A DNA stretch of 64,000 nt. Source: Bhargavaea changchunensis. Its GTDB lineage: Bacteria; Bacillota; Bacilli; Bacillales_A; Planococcaceae. Position numbers and translations under genes: made by a program. The stretch lies in NCBI RefSeq assembly GCF_042665595.1, contig NZ_JBHTCT010000012.1, positions 304,908 to 368,907 of the forward strand. Reading direction: 5' to 3'. Position 1 is the stretch's first letter; each line of letters opens with the position of its first letter. Under the pieces are notes generated by a model, which was given only the letters and a program-made list of their open reading frames with translations, was not told where the DNA came from and did no database searches. This document shows positions 1 to 8,462 of the stretch, one piece after another.

Positions 1-290
1 GGGAATTCTTCCAGATCCGCAACATGCTGCATTCCGGCGTTGTTGATCAGAATATCGATTTTGCCGAAGCGTTCAACTGTAAATTCGATGGCACGGATGA
101 CATCTTCCTCTTTAGTGACATCGCATGCAATCCCTTCGGCTCCTTCCCCGAGAGATGCAGCCGCCTGTTTGACGCCTTCCTCGTTCATATCCGACAAGAC
201 CACTTTCGCCCCTGTTTCGGAGAATCCTTTAGCAATCTCGAATCCGATCCCCCTTGCAGCTCCAGTGATCAGTAATACTTTATCTTCCAT
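1..290 (-). CDS. 3-hydroxybutyrate dehydrogenase (SDR), N-terminal part, cut by window edge
   Basis: The visible 96 codons start at ATG 290 behind an AAGGGGG ribosome binding site and run off the left edge. The N-terminus has the SDR dinucleotide-binding motif TGAARGIG near residues 9-16 and NNAG near residue 85. The stretch NNAGMQHVADLEEFP is typical of D-3-hydroxybutyrate dehydrogenases, which oxidise 3-hydroxybutyrate to acetoacetate with NAD in the cytoplasm. The catalytic Tyr-Lys part is outside the window. It lies 14 bp behind the FusB-like gene and is probably co-transcribed with it. The general SDR assignment is certain; the substrate is inferred from the motif. Confidence 0.75.
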   Translation of the reverse strand, partial: MEDKVLLITGAARGIGFEIAKGFSETGAKVVLSDMNEEGVKQAAASLGEGAEGIACDVTKEEDVIRAIEFTVERFGKIDILINNAGMQHVADLEEF

Positions 291-304
291 TGTCTGTATC
301 CCCC

Positions 305-946
305 TTAAGATTTTGTTACTGTCCTGATAAATTCATCAAACCGTTCCCGGTCGTCCAGCCGCCTGTTGCAGGCCATGCTGTCGGTGCAGATGTAATTGCC
401 CCGTTTTGTGTACGTCTCGCCTCCGGAATGGCGGGTCTCGGTAAGAAACAGCCCGGTCTCGTTAATCCCGTTGCAGATCGAGCAGACCCCTTTTTTGCCG
501 GAAGGGCGGAATTGTCCGTAGAGGCCTGTGAATCCCCGTCTATTTTCAAACACGATATACTTCCGGTTGGTGCCTGGATCATTCCAGCCGAGGAAAGTGA
601 GTTCTTTGCGCACAGCTTCTGCAAACTTCGGCATACGCAAGTTCTTGACTTTCGGAAACAGCTTTTTCACATCCCTGTCCGCCACTTCCGCCATCGGCCT
701 GACAAACGCAAGCAACTGTTCCCTGAACCGGTCATAGTCTTCGCGTTCTCTGATGGTTCCGATACTCCGGATTAAATCCGCCAATTCATCAGGCAGATCT
801 GACGCAGAATGTTCGGCGCGCTCGATGGCCATCTGGCTGACAGCGGCAAGGACATCCTCATCATTCGCATTCATATGGCCGTTCAAGACATTCCGGGCTT
901 GCCGGAGAATAAAATGAAATTCACTTCCATTAATGGATTCTTGCAT
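305..946 (-). CDS. FusB/FusC-family EF-G-binding protein
   Basis: This 213-residue protein has the FusB-family layout: a helical N-terminal domain, the stretch KKLFPKVKNLRMPKF near residue 95, and a C-terminal zinc-binding fold with CSIC and a later CTDSMAC pair. FusB proteins bind elongation factor G and release it from ribosomes stalled by fusidic acid. The copy here looks chromosomal and may be a housekeeping homologue rather than an acquired resistance gene. The ATG at 946 is chosen because AAGGGG lies 8 nt upstream; an in-frame GTG three codons earlier has no site. It sits 53 bp after the SDR gene and 14 bp before the hydroxybutyrate dehydrogenase, an odd position inside a catabolic cluster. 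Confidence 0.85.
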   Translation of the reverse strand: MQESINGSEFHFILRQARNVLNGHMNANDEDVLAAVSQMAIERAEHSASDLPDELADLIRSIGTIREREDYDRFREQLLAFVRPMAEVADRDVKKLFPKVKNLRMPKFAEAVRKELTFLGWNDPGTNRKYIVFENRRGFTGLYGQFRPSGKKGVCSICNGINETGLFLTETRHSGGETYTKRGNYICTDSMACNRRLDDRERFDEFIRTVTKS

Positions 947-999
947 GAGCAACACCCCTTCTCACAAAAAGTGTACCTCTACATGAATCTTTTGTCCGG

Positions 1000-1773
1000 T
1001 CAGATGGCTGTCCATCCTCCATCGACTTTAATCGTGTCTCCTGTCACGAATGAGGACATGGCCGAAGCAAGGAACAGCACCGCTCCGTTGACGTCTTCCG
1101 GTTTGGACGGATGGCCGAAAAGAATTCGGCTGCGGATTTCTTCCATAAATGCGGGATCTTCCATCATACCGCTCGTCATCTCTGTTTCGACGAATGTCGG
1201 GGCCACCGCATTGACATTAACTTTATGAGGAGCCCATTCGACCGCGAGGGCTTTTGTCAGCTGGACAAGCCCTCCTTTGCTCGAGCAGTAGGCAGCCCGG
1301 TTGTAATAGCCGACAAACGCCATCTGGGAAGCGATATTGATGATTTTTCCGCCGCCCTGCCGCTGCATATGTCTGCCGGCAGCCTGGCACATGAAGAAAG
1401 CGCTTTTCAGGTTTATGTCCAGTACCGTGTCCCAGTCATTTTCTGTCACTTCAAAGGCCGGCTTCGCGATGTTGATGCCGGCGTTGTTGACGAGAACATC
1501 AATCGAACCGTACCGTTCGTATGTCATATCTGCCACACGCCGGGTCTCATTAATGTCCGAGAGGTCCGCCTTGATGGCACTGCTGCCGGCACTGCTGACC
1601 AACAGTTCCTGCCGCGTCGACTCAAGGGCATCAGGGTTCCGGCCGACAATGGTGACGTTTGCCCCCAGATCAGCAAAAGCCAATGCGATCGATTTGCCGA
1701 TTCCTTTGCTGCCACCAGTGACGAGGACCGACTTCCCTTCTAAATCCCCAAAATGATTATTCACTCTACTCAT
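1000..1773 (-). CDS. SDR family oxidoreductase (3-oxoacyl-ACP reductase/gluconate dehydrogenase-like)
   Basis: The 257-residue protein is a complete classical short-chain dehydrogenase: TGGSKGIG at 19-26, NNAG at 96-99 and a catalytic triad Ser149, Tyr162, Lys166 (YCSSK), ending in the usual VDGGW. It would catalyse NAD(P)-dependent oxidation or reduction of a hydroxy or keto compound; the sequence does not fix the substrate. Its ATG overlaps the stop of the upstream hydroxyacyl-CoA dehydrogenase by 4 bp, so the two are translationally coupled. A GTG three codons later has a better spaced AAAGG and is an alternative start. Confidence 0.85.
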   Translation of the reverse strand: MSRVNNHFGDLEGKSVLVTGGSKGIGKSIALAFADLGANVTIVGRNPDALESTRQELLVSSAGSSAIKADLSDINETRRVADMTYERYGSIDVLVNNAGINIAKPAFEVTENDWDTVLDINLKSAFFMCQAAGRHMQRQGGGKIINIASQMAFVGYYNRAAYCSSKGGLVQLTKALAVEWAPHKVNVNAVAPTFVETEMTSGMMEDPAFMEEIRSRILFGHPSKPEDVNGAVLFLASAMSSFVTGDTIKVDGGWTAI

Positions 1774-2705
1774 CCTTTCCTTTCATCATCCTTCAGGAAG
1801 CGGATCAGCATATTTTCCCGCTCTGCGCTGACTTTTTCGCTGTGGTTGCCGCCCCAATCGTAGAACCCTTCGCCGGACTTCACTCCGAGCTTTCCGGAAC
1901 CGACCAATGAGTCCAGTGTTTCGCCCGAAGCCTGAAGCGTGCTTAAATCCCTGAACAAATAATCTGAGATGGACTTAAATACATCCAGTCCGCCGAAATC
2001 AGCCGACATAAGCGGACCCGTCACAGGAAGACGTCTGCCTATGCTGTATGTCACGGCAGCATCAATGTCTTCTTTGTCGGCCACACCAGCATCGAGCAAT
2101 GCCTGAGCTTCCCTGAACAGTGCATATTGTAGACGGTTCCCGATGAACCCCTGTATCTCCTGCTTCACGACGATCGGCTTTTTCTGCATCGCATTGAGCA
2201 GGTCCATGGCACGGTCTCTTGTGCTGTCGGATGTATGTTTGCCGCCAACCACTTCCACCAGGGGAATCAGGTGGGCCGGATTCCAGAAGTGAGTAACGAT
2301 AAACCGTTCCGGATGACTGAGGGCGGAAGCCAGATCAGATGGCTGAAGGCCGGAAGTGTTGCTGGCAAGGACCGTATCGGGCCCGATCAGCGCTTCCAGA
2401 CGGCTGTAGAACTGTTGCTTCAGCTCCAGGTTTTCCGGAATGGCTTCGATGACGAATGTCGCTCCGTCCACCACTTCCTGCAGTTTATCCGAGATGATGA
2501 TTCTCTTCCGGATTGATTTGGCTTCCTCGCTGCTGAACAGGCCATTATCAGTCATGGTGCGCAGCTTTTGGATAATACCCTGCTCAGCCCTCCTGATGTC
2601 TTCTTCATTAGTTGCATACATTTTGACGTCCATATCACGCCATGCCGCATTGAGCGCAATGGAGTGTCCCATTGTACCGCTGCCGATCACTGCCAACTTT
2701 TCCAT
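1770..2705 (-). CDS. 3-hydroxyacyl-CoA dehydrogenase family protein
   Basis: The 311-residue protein has the NAD-binding GSGTMG motif at 8-13, the family catalytic region with His139 followed by WNP, and a C-terminal dimerisation domain. Length and order fit single-function 3-hydroxyacyl-CoA dehydrogenases and relatives such as L-carnitine and L-gulonate 3-dehydrogenase. Given its partners (GntP permease, HisD-like dehydrogenase, SDR, LacI regulator), a hydroxy-acid or sugar-acid substrate is as likely as an acyl-CoA. ATG 2705 is preferred because AAGGG lies 8 nt upstream. A hairpin followed by a T-rich run (2738-2768) separates it from gntP. Confidence 0.8.
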   Translation of the reverse strand: MEKLAVIGSGTMGHSIALNAAWRDMDVKMYATNEEDIRRAEQGIIQKLRTMTDNGLFSSEEAKSIRKRIIISDKLQEVVDGATFVIEAIPENLELKQQFYSRLEALIGPDTVLASNTSGLQPSDLASALSHPERFIVTHFWNPAHLIPLVEVVGGKHTSDSTRDRAMDLLNAMQKKPIVVKQEIQGFIGNRLQYALFREAQALLDAGVADKEDIDAAVTYSIGRRLPVTGPLMSADFGGLDVFKSISDYLFRDLSTLQASGETLDSLVGSGKLGVKSGEGFYDWGGNHSEKVSAERENMLIRFLKDDERKG

Positions 2706-2737
2706 ATTCCCATCCCTTTCCATTCATTATTTCACAA

Positions 2738-2768
2738 ATAAAACCCGGCAGCATGGGATGCTGCCGGG
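2738..2768 (-). terminator. Hairpin terminator or attenuator after the GntP permease gene
   Basis: A 9-bp GC-rich stem (2744-2752 with 2760-2768) with a 7-nt loop is followed on the minus strand by TTTTATTTG. It lies between the permease stop and the next gene of the same strand, so it may lower rather than abolish downstream expression. Confidence 0.7.
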
Positions 2769-2774
2769 GATAGA

Positions 2775-4094
2775 TCAGATACCCAGTCCAAGGGAGAACA
2801 GGATGACGGCAAGGGCTGCACCTACGAGCGGTACGATAACCGTCATGGCGCCCATGGCCGGATAAGCATCCTTATGGGTCTCGCCGGCAATAGACCGGAT
2901 TGTCGTGACTGTATAACCGCCGTGTGGCAGGGAGTCAAGCGATCCGGAGGAAATGGCGACAGTACGGTGAAGGGCTTCCGCATTTACGCCCATGTCCAGA
3001 TAATGCGGCGCGAGGAGCGGCAACGCGATGGCCTGTCCGCCCGAAGAAGAACCGGTCAAACCGGCGATAATGCCGACCGCGACCGCTCCGCCAATCAGCG
3101 GGCTTCCCGGTATGCTTGTAATCGCATCTACCGCAGTTGCAAAGGCCGGTGTCGTTTTGACCACGCCGCCGAACCCGACGACCGCGGCAGTATTTGCAAT
3201 AGCGACGATCGCGCCGAGTGTCCCCTCGGAAACCGCGTTCCCGAAGTTCCTGAAATACCTGCGGTTCAAAAGGTAAGTGGCGATCACCCCGCCCGAAAGC
3301 GCAATGATCAGAGCGGAAGTACCCAGGGAGTCGTGGAACCCAAAGGAGACGAACAGTACAACGAGCAGCGGAATCAGGCTGAGGAATGGGTGTGGAAGCT
3401 CGTCCCGATCTTCCCTGTGATCCGACTCTCTCTCGATGAAATGCTCACCATTGGAAACGGCTTTTCGGATCATCTTCCGGAGCCACCAATAACCGAAGAC
3501 CATCATGAACACAGCGACAATCAGACTCACTTCCCATCCAGCAAGTGGCGATGTGCCAAGAAACTCGATCGGAATCCAGTTCTGGATTTCCGGAGAACCT
3601 GCCGATGTCATGGTGAACGTTGTAGAACCGAAAGCAAGTGCTGCCGGAATGAACCTGCGTGGCAGATCTGCTTCTTTAAAGAGGCTGACCGCCATCGGGT
3701 ACACAGAGAAGGCTACGACGAAGAGGCTGACACCGCCGTAAGTCAGGACCGCACAGGCCGCGACTACCGCAAGAACCGCCTGTTTCATCCCGAGCTTATC
3801 AACGATCCATTTGGATACCGCATCCGCAGCACCACTGTCTTCCATGACTTTACCGAATATCGCACCAGCCAGGAACATCAGATACCAGGACATAATGAAC
3901 CCTGAGAACCCTTCCATGTAACCCGTCAAGAAGTTGGCTGCGCCCTTTTCCGCAAGCTGCGGGAAGAGGGGCAGGCCGTTCATCAAAGCAACAAACAGCG
4001 CCGAGAGCGGCGCGACGATCAAAAGGTTCATTCCGCGCATCGTCAACCAAATGAGCAGAACCAGGCCCCCGATCATCCCTATCATTCCGAGCAT
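2775..4094 (-). CDS. GntP-family permease
   Basis: This 439-residue membrane protein has about twelve hydrophobic segments and the GntP-type pattern, with SAGSPEIQNWIP in the first half and LTGSSSGGQAIALPLLAPHY and SGSLDSLPHGG in the second half. GntP proteins are proton-coupled importers of gluconate, related sugar acids and 3-hydroxybutyrate. The ATG at 4094 is chosen because GGGGGA lies 7 nt before it. The gene follows the HisD-like dehydrogenase within 70 bp and is the likely importer for the substrate of this LacI-controlled cluster. Confidence 0.85.
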   Translation of the reverse strand: MLGMIGMIGGLVLLIWLTMRGMNLLIVAPLSALFVALMNGLPLFPQLAEKGAANFLTGYMEGFSGFIMSWYLMFLAGAIFGKVMEDSGAADAVSKWIVDKLGMKQAVLAVVAACAVLTYGGVSLFVVAFSVYPMAVSLFKEADLPRRFIPAALAFGSTTFTMTSAGSPEIQNWIPIEFLGTSPLAGWEVSLIVAVFMMVFGYWWLRKMIRKAVSNGEHFIERESDHREDRDELPHPFLSLIPLLVVLFVSFGFHDSLGTSALIIALSGGVIATYLLNRRYFRNFGNAVSEGTLGAIVAIANTAAVVGFGGVVKTTPAFATAVDAITSIPGSPLIGGAVAVGIIAGLTGSSSGGQAIALPLLAPHYLDMGVNAEALHRTVAISSGSLDSLPHGGYTVTTIRSIAGETHKDAYPAMGAMTVIVPLVGAALAVILFSLGLGI

Positions 4095-4163
4095 GAACAA
4101 ATCCCCCTAATTATGTATCCCGGCCGCCGAGTCCTAAGACCCGGGGCCGGAAAAAATGATTTT

Positions 4164-5447
4164 TTAGTTTTTCTTCTGGTCGCCGTATCTGCGGACACGG
4201 AGCAAGGCCTGCTCGGCATGTCCCGCGAAGTTTTCAAGCTGGCAGAGACGAGCTGCGTATTCACCGATATAGGCGCTTGCTTCTGGCTTCACTTTCTGGT
4301 AAGTGACTGTCTTGATGAATTTTCCGACCCACAGACCGCCTGTGTAACGGGCTGCTCCTTTTGTAGGAAGCGTATGGTTTGTTCCGATCACTTTATCGCC
4401 GTATGCGACGTTTGTTTCAGGACCGAGGAACAGGCAGCCGTAATTAGTCATGTTTTCGAGGAAGTAATCCGGATTTTCGGTCAGGATTTCGACGTGCTCA
4501 TAAGCCATCTCATCCGCCACTTCCCTTGCTTCCTCGATCGAATCAACCACAATCACCTGGCCGTAATCGTCCCAGGAAACGCGAGCAACATCAGCAGTCG
4601 GCAATACTTGCAGTTGGCGCTCGATTTCTTCGAGTGTCTCATGCGCGAGCTTTTCGCTTGTCGTGACGAGAGCACCCGGTGATGTCGGGCCGTGTTCCCC
4701 TTGGCCGAGCAGGTCGGTTGCAATCATTTCTGCATCGGCTGTTTCATCTGCGACAACAAGTGTTTCTGTAGGGCCTGCGAACAGGTCGATTCCGACTCGG
4801 CCATACAGTTGACGCTTCGCTTCCGCGACAAACGCATTACCCGGTCCGACAATCATATCGACCGATTCGATTGTTTCCGTGCCGATTGCCATGGCGCCCA
4901 TAGCCTGGATGCCGCCGAGAAGGTAGATTTCATCAGCGCCCGCAAGGTGCATCGCTGCAACCGTCGCTTCAGGAATCTCTCCGTTAATCGGAGGTGTGCA
5001 TGCGATCACCCGCTTGACACCTGCCACTTTTGCTGTAAGTACACTCATGTGGGCCGACGCGACCATCGGATAACGGCCGCCCGGGATGTAGCATCCGACG
5101 CTGTTGACCGGAATGTTTTTGTGGCCGAGGATGACGCCCGGGATGTTTTCTACTTCAACATCGCTCAGCGAGGCCAGCTGAGCTTCCGCGAATTCACGAA
5201 TATTCTTTTGTGCGAACTTGATGTCCTCGATGACTTGATCCGGCACACGGCCGACAATTTCGGAAATCTGTTCTTCACTCAGACGGAACGATTCCGGCTC
5301 CCACTTATCGAACCGAGCAGACATTTCACGTACTGCCGCATCGCCTTTTTCTTCGATATCGGAAAGTGCCGCAGCTACCGTTTCTGAAACCTTTGCGTCA
5401 CTCTGTTTAACTTCTTCAGTGGATTTTCCCTGTTTGATGAATTTCAT
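4164..5447 (-). CDS. Histidinol dehydrogenase-family protein, catabolic paralogue
   Basis: The 427-residue protein carries the full HisD active site: zinc ligands Gln249, His252, Asp351 and His410 and the catalytic Glu317-His318 pair. HisD itself oxidises histidinol to histidine in two NAD-dependent steps. No other his gene is nearby. The gene instead heads a LacI-controlled cluster with a GntP permease and two dehydrogenases, as seen for HisD paralogues such as sulfopropanediol 3-dehydrogenase (HpsN), which turn a primary alcohol into a carboxylate. I therefore infer oxidation of a hydroxy compound. ATG 5447 follows GAAAGGGG; upstream in-frame codons overlap the operator repeats and are rejected as coding. 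Confidence 0.8.
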   Translation of the reverse strand: MKFIKQGKSTEEVKQSDAKVSETVAAALSDIEEKGDAAVREMSARFDKWEPESFRLSEEQISEIVGRVPDQVIEDIKFAQKNIREFAEAQLASLSDVEVENIPGVILGHKNIPVNSVGCYIPGGRYPMVASAHMSVLTAKVAGVKRVIACTPPINGEIPEATVAAMHLAGADEIYLLGGIQAMGAMAIGTETIESVDMIVGPGNAFVAEAKRQLYGRVGIDLFAGPTETLVVADETADAEMIATDLLGQGEHGPTSPGALVTTSEKLAHETLEEIERQLQVLPTADVARVSWDDYGQVIVVDSIEEAREVADEMAYEHVEILTENPDYFLENMTNYGCLFLGPETNVAYGDKVIGTNHTLPTKGAARYTGGLWVGKFIKTVTYQKVKPEASAYIGEYAARLCQLENFAGHAEQALLRVRRYGDQKKN

Positions 5448-5480
5448 ATTGGATGGACCCCTTTCAAGATCTGCTGGAAT

Positions 5481-5495
5481 GAATACGTATGCAAA
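5481..5495. promoter_or_regulatory. Putative LacI-family operator, copy 1
   Basis: GAATACGTATGCAAA has a palindromic TACGTA core within GAATACGTATGC. It is repeated exactly 22 bp away and lies just upstream of the HisD-like gene, next to the divergently placed control signals of the cluster. LacI proteins bind such CG-centred palindromes. Confidence 0.6.
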
Positions 5496-5502
5496 CATGG
5501 GT

Positions 5503-5517
5503 GAATACGTATGCAAA
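5503..5517. promoter_or_regulatory. Putative LacI-family operator, copy 2
   Basis: This is an exact second copy of GAATACGTATGCAAA, 22 bp from the first, so both copies face the same side of the DNA helix. A weaker cre-like sequence (CAAAAACGCTTACA, 5514-5527, 12 of 14 consensus positions) overlaps its end and could add CcpA control. Confidence 0.6.
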
Positions 5518-5572
5518 AACGCTTACAAAAAGTACATTACTTAAAATTATCGAAACAGTCAAGACTGTTTTT

Positions 5573-6556
5573 TTATGTAGTCCCCCGCAATTTCATCTCA
5601 CCCGGGAGATAATGAACTTCTCCGTCCGCATGGCTACGCTCCGGATCGAGAAGCAGTTCAATGGAGAGTGCGACCATCCTGTCCACCGGATGCGCATATG
5701 TAGAAAGCTGATAAGGGGACCAGGAAGACATTTCGATATCATCGAATCCGATAAGCTTGACCTGTTCCGGAACACGGACCCCCCGGTCACGGAAAGCATC
5801 AAAAATCCCATAGGCCATAATATCAGTCACGGCAAACACCGCATCCGTGAGGCGGCCGGACTCGACCATTTCAGCACCATTCCGGTACCCGGTGCCATAG
5901 GTGAAGTCACCCGGCAATACTTGGCATCCAAAACCATGATTCTCCAGTTCCTCAGTAAACCCTTTCAGGCGCTCAATATGCGTGGAAGCTCCTTCACGTC
6001 CTCCAACGTATGTAAATGATTTACATCCCCGGTCGATAAGAAGACGTGCGATTTCCCTGGCAGCCGTTTCGTTTTCACAGCTGACCGAGTGTAGCCCGGA
6101 ACCCGGAACGACACGATTGAACAGCACGGCCGGTATGCGGAAACGCTTGAGCATCTCAGCGGTTTGGAGAGATGCAGTCGCGTCCATGATGACCACTCCT
6201 GCAACGTGGTAAGACAGCAGGGCATCTATATCATGCATTTGCAGTTCGATATCATCTGTATCAATCAGGAGTACGCTATATCCAAGCTTTTTCAGTTCCG
6301 AAGTGAACTTCTTCACAGCGTGCGGATAATAAGGGTTGGATACGCCTTTCATGACCAGACCGATCAGGCTTGATTTTCTCATAATCAGACTCCGGGCATA
6401 CTCGTTCGGCCGATAGCCCAGCTGTTCCGCGGCTTTCAGAACTTTTTCCCTGGTCTTTCCGGAGACACTTGCTCCCTTTGTAAAGACCCGGGAAACCGAC
6501 GATTGCGAAACCCCCGCAAGTTTTGCCACCTCGTGGGCAGTAACTTGGTTCTCCAA
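5573..6556 (-). CDS. LacI-family transcriptional regulator
   Basis: The 327-residue protein has an N-terminal LacI helix-turn-helix (VTAHEVAKLAGVSQSSVSRV, residues 5-24), the hinge region, and a periplasmic-binding-protein-like effector domain to the end. The start is read as TTG at 6556, since AGAGGAGGT lies 8 nt upstream; a GTG at 6565 would touch the ribosome binding site. It is encoded directly upstream of the HisD-like/GntP genes on the same strand, and twin CG-centred palindromes lie in the gap, so it most likely represses that operon until a sugar-acid-like inducer binds. Confidence 0.88.
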   Translation of the reverse strand: MENQVTAHEVAKLAGVSQSSVSRVFTKGASVSGKTREKVLKAAEQLGYRPNEYARSLIMRKSSLIGLVMKGVSNPYYPHAVKKFTSELKKLGYSVLLIDTDDIELQMHDIDALLSYHVAGVVIMDATASLQTAEMLKRFRIPAVLFNRVVPGSGLHSVSCENETAAREIARLLIDRGCKSFTYVGGREGASTHIERLKGFTEELENHGFGCQVLPGDFTYGTGYRNGAEMVESGRLTDAVFAVTDIMAYGIFDAFRDRGVRVPEQVKLIGFDDIEMSSWSPYQLSTYAHPVDRMVALSIELLLDPERSHADGEVHYLPGEMKLRGTT

Positions 6557-6667
6557 CGCATTCACCTCCTCTTATTTCCGGATTATACAGTGACGGGAAA
6601 TAGAAAAAAAGCCTCTATATCGCTAAACGGCTGGATTAAGGGGGCTGGAAAGGAGGATTCGTTTACA

Positions 6668-6760
6668 ACTTGAAACATGGGGGTGCAACTTGCAACATGG
6701 ATCCTCCATTTGCAATATGGGCTCGATGCTTGAAACATGGGTCCGCCACTTGAAATTAAA
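6668..6760 (+). repeat. Phased intergenic array, exact 20-bp period (array A)
   Basis: Five units start at 6668, 6688, 6708, 6728 and 6748, an exact 20-bp period. Each begins with a 13-bp word close to ACTTGAAACATGG, followed by an unrelated 7-bp spacer (gggtgca, atcctcc, gctcgat, gtccgcc). The last unit decays after eight bases. The period is not a multiple of three, so this is not a coding repeat. It fills the gap between the LacI gene and the terminator of the M28 peptidase gene. The word has the same purine/pyrimidine skeleton as array B at 20939. Confidence 0.85.
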
Positions 6761-6788
6761 ACCGTCACCCCGGCTGCCGGGGTGACGG
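6756..6788 (-). terminator. Terminator of the M28 peptidase gene
   Basis: A perfect 12-bp stem (6762-6773 with 6777-6788), 3-nt loop, is followed on the minus strand by TTTTAA. It lies 40 bp after the peptidase stop. Confidence 0.9.
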
Positions 6789-6827
6789 CTCTCAAGTATG
6801 ACTTGTCGCTCTGTTCTTTCCGAACAG

Positions 6828-8228
6828 TTAGCGTATCGATTGTTCGAAGTACGCTTCTTTCGGGATAGATGTTTCGGTCCGCTTTTTCTCTTTAGGTTTT
6901 TGGTTGTCGAAACGGGCACGGTCATATACCGCTGCTGCCACGATCTCGGCGACATCCTGAAGCTTTTCCTTGCTGATCTTATCGAGCGTATCCTGAGGCG
7001 TGTGGTACCAAGGCTCCAGCGGGCTGTGGATAAAGAGGGCCGCCGGGATTCCGGCCTGGTGGAACGGTACATGGTCACTGGAACCGCTCCGTCCGCGGGT
7101 GGTCGGCTCTCCGTTCAGTTTTTCACTCGCTTTCTGGGTCAGTTCAGTTACGAGGTTCGGTTCGCCGTCCACGGATGCGACGATCAGATCGCCCGCATCG
7201 CGGCTTCCGACCATATCAAGATTGAAATTGGCGATGATGCGGTCTTTTTCCGATTCTGAGAGTTCGCTGACATAATGGTGGGAACCAATCAGACCGAGCT
7301 CTTCAGCACCGAACGAAGCAAAACGGATTTCAGTGTCGGACGGCAAGTTCTTCATCGCGCGTGCAAGCTCCAGTGTCACCGCAGTACCGGATGCGTTGTC
7401 ATTTGCGCCGGGCGCCTCCGGAACCGAGTCCATATGGGAGCCGATTAAAATGACTTCACCTGTGTCCTTCTTCTTGTTTGTCGGATGCTTGGTCGCGATC
7501 ACGTTATGTGAGGTATGCTCGCCTGTTTCCGCTCCTTCGACCAGAACACGGGCCTCTGCCCCGGCGTTTGCTTCCAGAAGTTCCAATAGTGCCTGGCCCT
7601 GTTCCTGTGAAAGCGAAACTGCAGGGATATAGCGGTCGTCATGTCCGCCAAGCGTTCCGTTCAGGGCTCCCGGTCCATTATTGTAAATAATGATGCCTGC
7701 AGCCCCGGCTTCCGAGGCGTTAATAACCTTCTCCGCGAAGCTGAATTCTCCGCGCTGGATGACTGCAATCTTCCCTTCGGCCTCGATGCGTTCAAAATCA
7801 GCCTTCGAGCCGATTCCCGCATTAACGAGTCCTGCTGTAACATCTCCGGAAACGCCATATGTGAAGTTGCCCGGGCTCAGCTCCCGGTCATATCCCGCGA
7901 CAGTGAGTTCAATACGCGTCGGCTCTGTATAACCGGTGTAGGTGAACGGCTGGACTTCCACGTCATAACCATACGACTCGAACTCTTCTGTGAGATATTC
8001 CACAGCCCGGTTTTCCACATCCGTCCCGGCCACACGCGGTGCCTCAGAAAGAATCGCGATGTGATTGTAGATCCGGTCCACGTCGATTTTCCGGATGGCT
8101 TTCTGGTCAAACTGGTCAAGCGCTTCCTGGTAGCCTGTTTCCAGCGGCTGGGCAATGACCGCAGTGGGCAAAGCAGCGCCGGCAGCCAGCATTGCCGCGA
8201 GTGAAAATGCGATGGTTTTCTTTTTCAA
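6828..8228 (-). CDS. Secreted M28-family aminopeptidase with PA domain (YwaD-like)
   Basis: The 466-residue protein begins with a Sec signal peptide (lysines, hydrophobic core, likely cleavage after VIA near residue 26). A protease-associated domain occupies about 120-235, and the M28 zinc peptidase domain follows. The co-catalytic metal ligands are visible as His265, Asp277, Glu310, Asp338 and His409, with Asp267 and Glu309 as supporting catalytic residues. Family members such as Bacillus YwaD remove N-terminal amino acids from extracellular peptides. It is a single gene with its own terminator; the C-terminal 25 residues are lysine- and glutamate-rich. Confidence 0.88.
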   Translation of the reverse strand: MKKKTIAFSLAAMLAAGAALPTAVIAQPLETGYQEALDQFDQKAIRKIDVDRIYNHIAILSEAPRVAGTDVENRAVEYLTEEFESYGYDVEVQPFTYTGYTEPTRIELTVAGYDRELSPGNFTYGVSGDVTAGLVNAGIGSKADFERIEAEGKIAVIQRGEFSFAEKVINASEAGAAGIIIYNNGPGALNGTLGGHDDRYIPAVSLSQEQGQALLELLEANAGAEARVLVEGAETGEHTSHNVIATKHPTNKKKDTGEVILIGSHMDSVPEAPGANDNASGTAVTLELARAMKNLPSDTEIRFASFGAEELGLIGSHHYVSELSESEKDRIIANFNLDMVGSRDAGDLIVASVDGEPNLVTELTQKASEKLNGEPTTRGRSGSSDHVPFHQAGIPAALFIHSPLEPWYHTPQDTLDKISKEKLQDVAEIVAAAVYDRARFDNQKPKEKKRTETSIPKEAYFEQSIR

Positions 8229-8462
8229 TTAACAGCCTCCTCCATTTCATAATTCAGACAGTTTAATCATATCAGGCTCACCTCCTCTTGAAATCCGAAT
8301 AAAGGGATGGTTCAATTGGCTTGAATTCAACTTATCCCCGTTTTCCACGTTAGGTCGGAACGACCAGCCGCACATGACTTTACGCCCTCCAAAAAAAAAT
8401 ACCGGCAGAAGGGTTGCACCCTTTTTTCTGAGGTGCTATAATTTCTTTTGTCATCAAATCAT

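Noticed and set aside
4164..5447. Histidine biosynthesis hisD
   Set aside because: The enzyme fold is HisD, but no other his gene is nearby and the gene is embedded in a LacI/GntP catabolic cluster with its own operators.
5542..5568. Inverted repeat AAACAGTC/GACTGTTT between the LacI gene and the HisD-like gene as terminator of the LacI gene
   Set aside because: The T run lies on the plus-strand side of the hairpin, so it would stop plus-strand transcription; no plus-strand gene ends there. It overlaps a possible -35 box (TTGACT) and its role is unclear.
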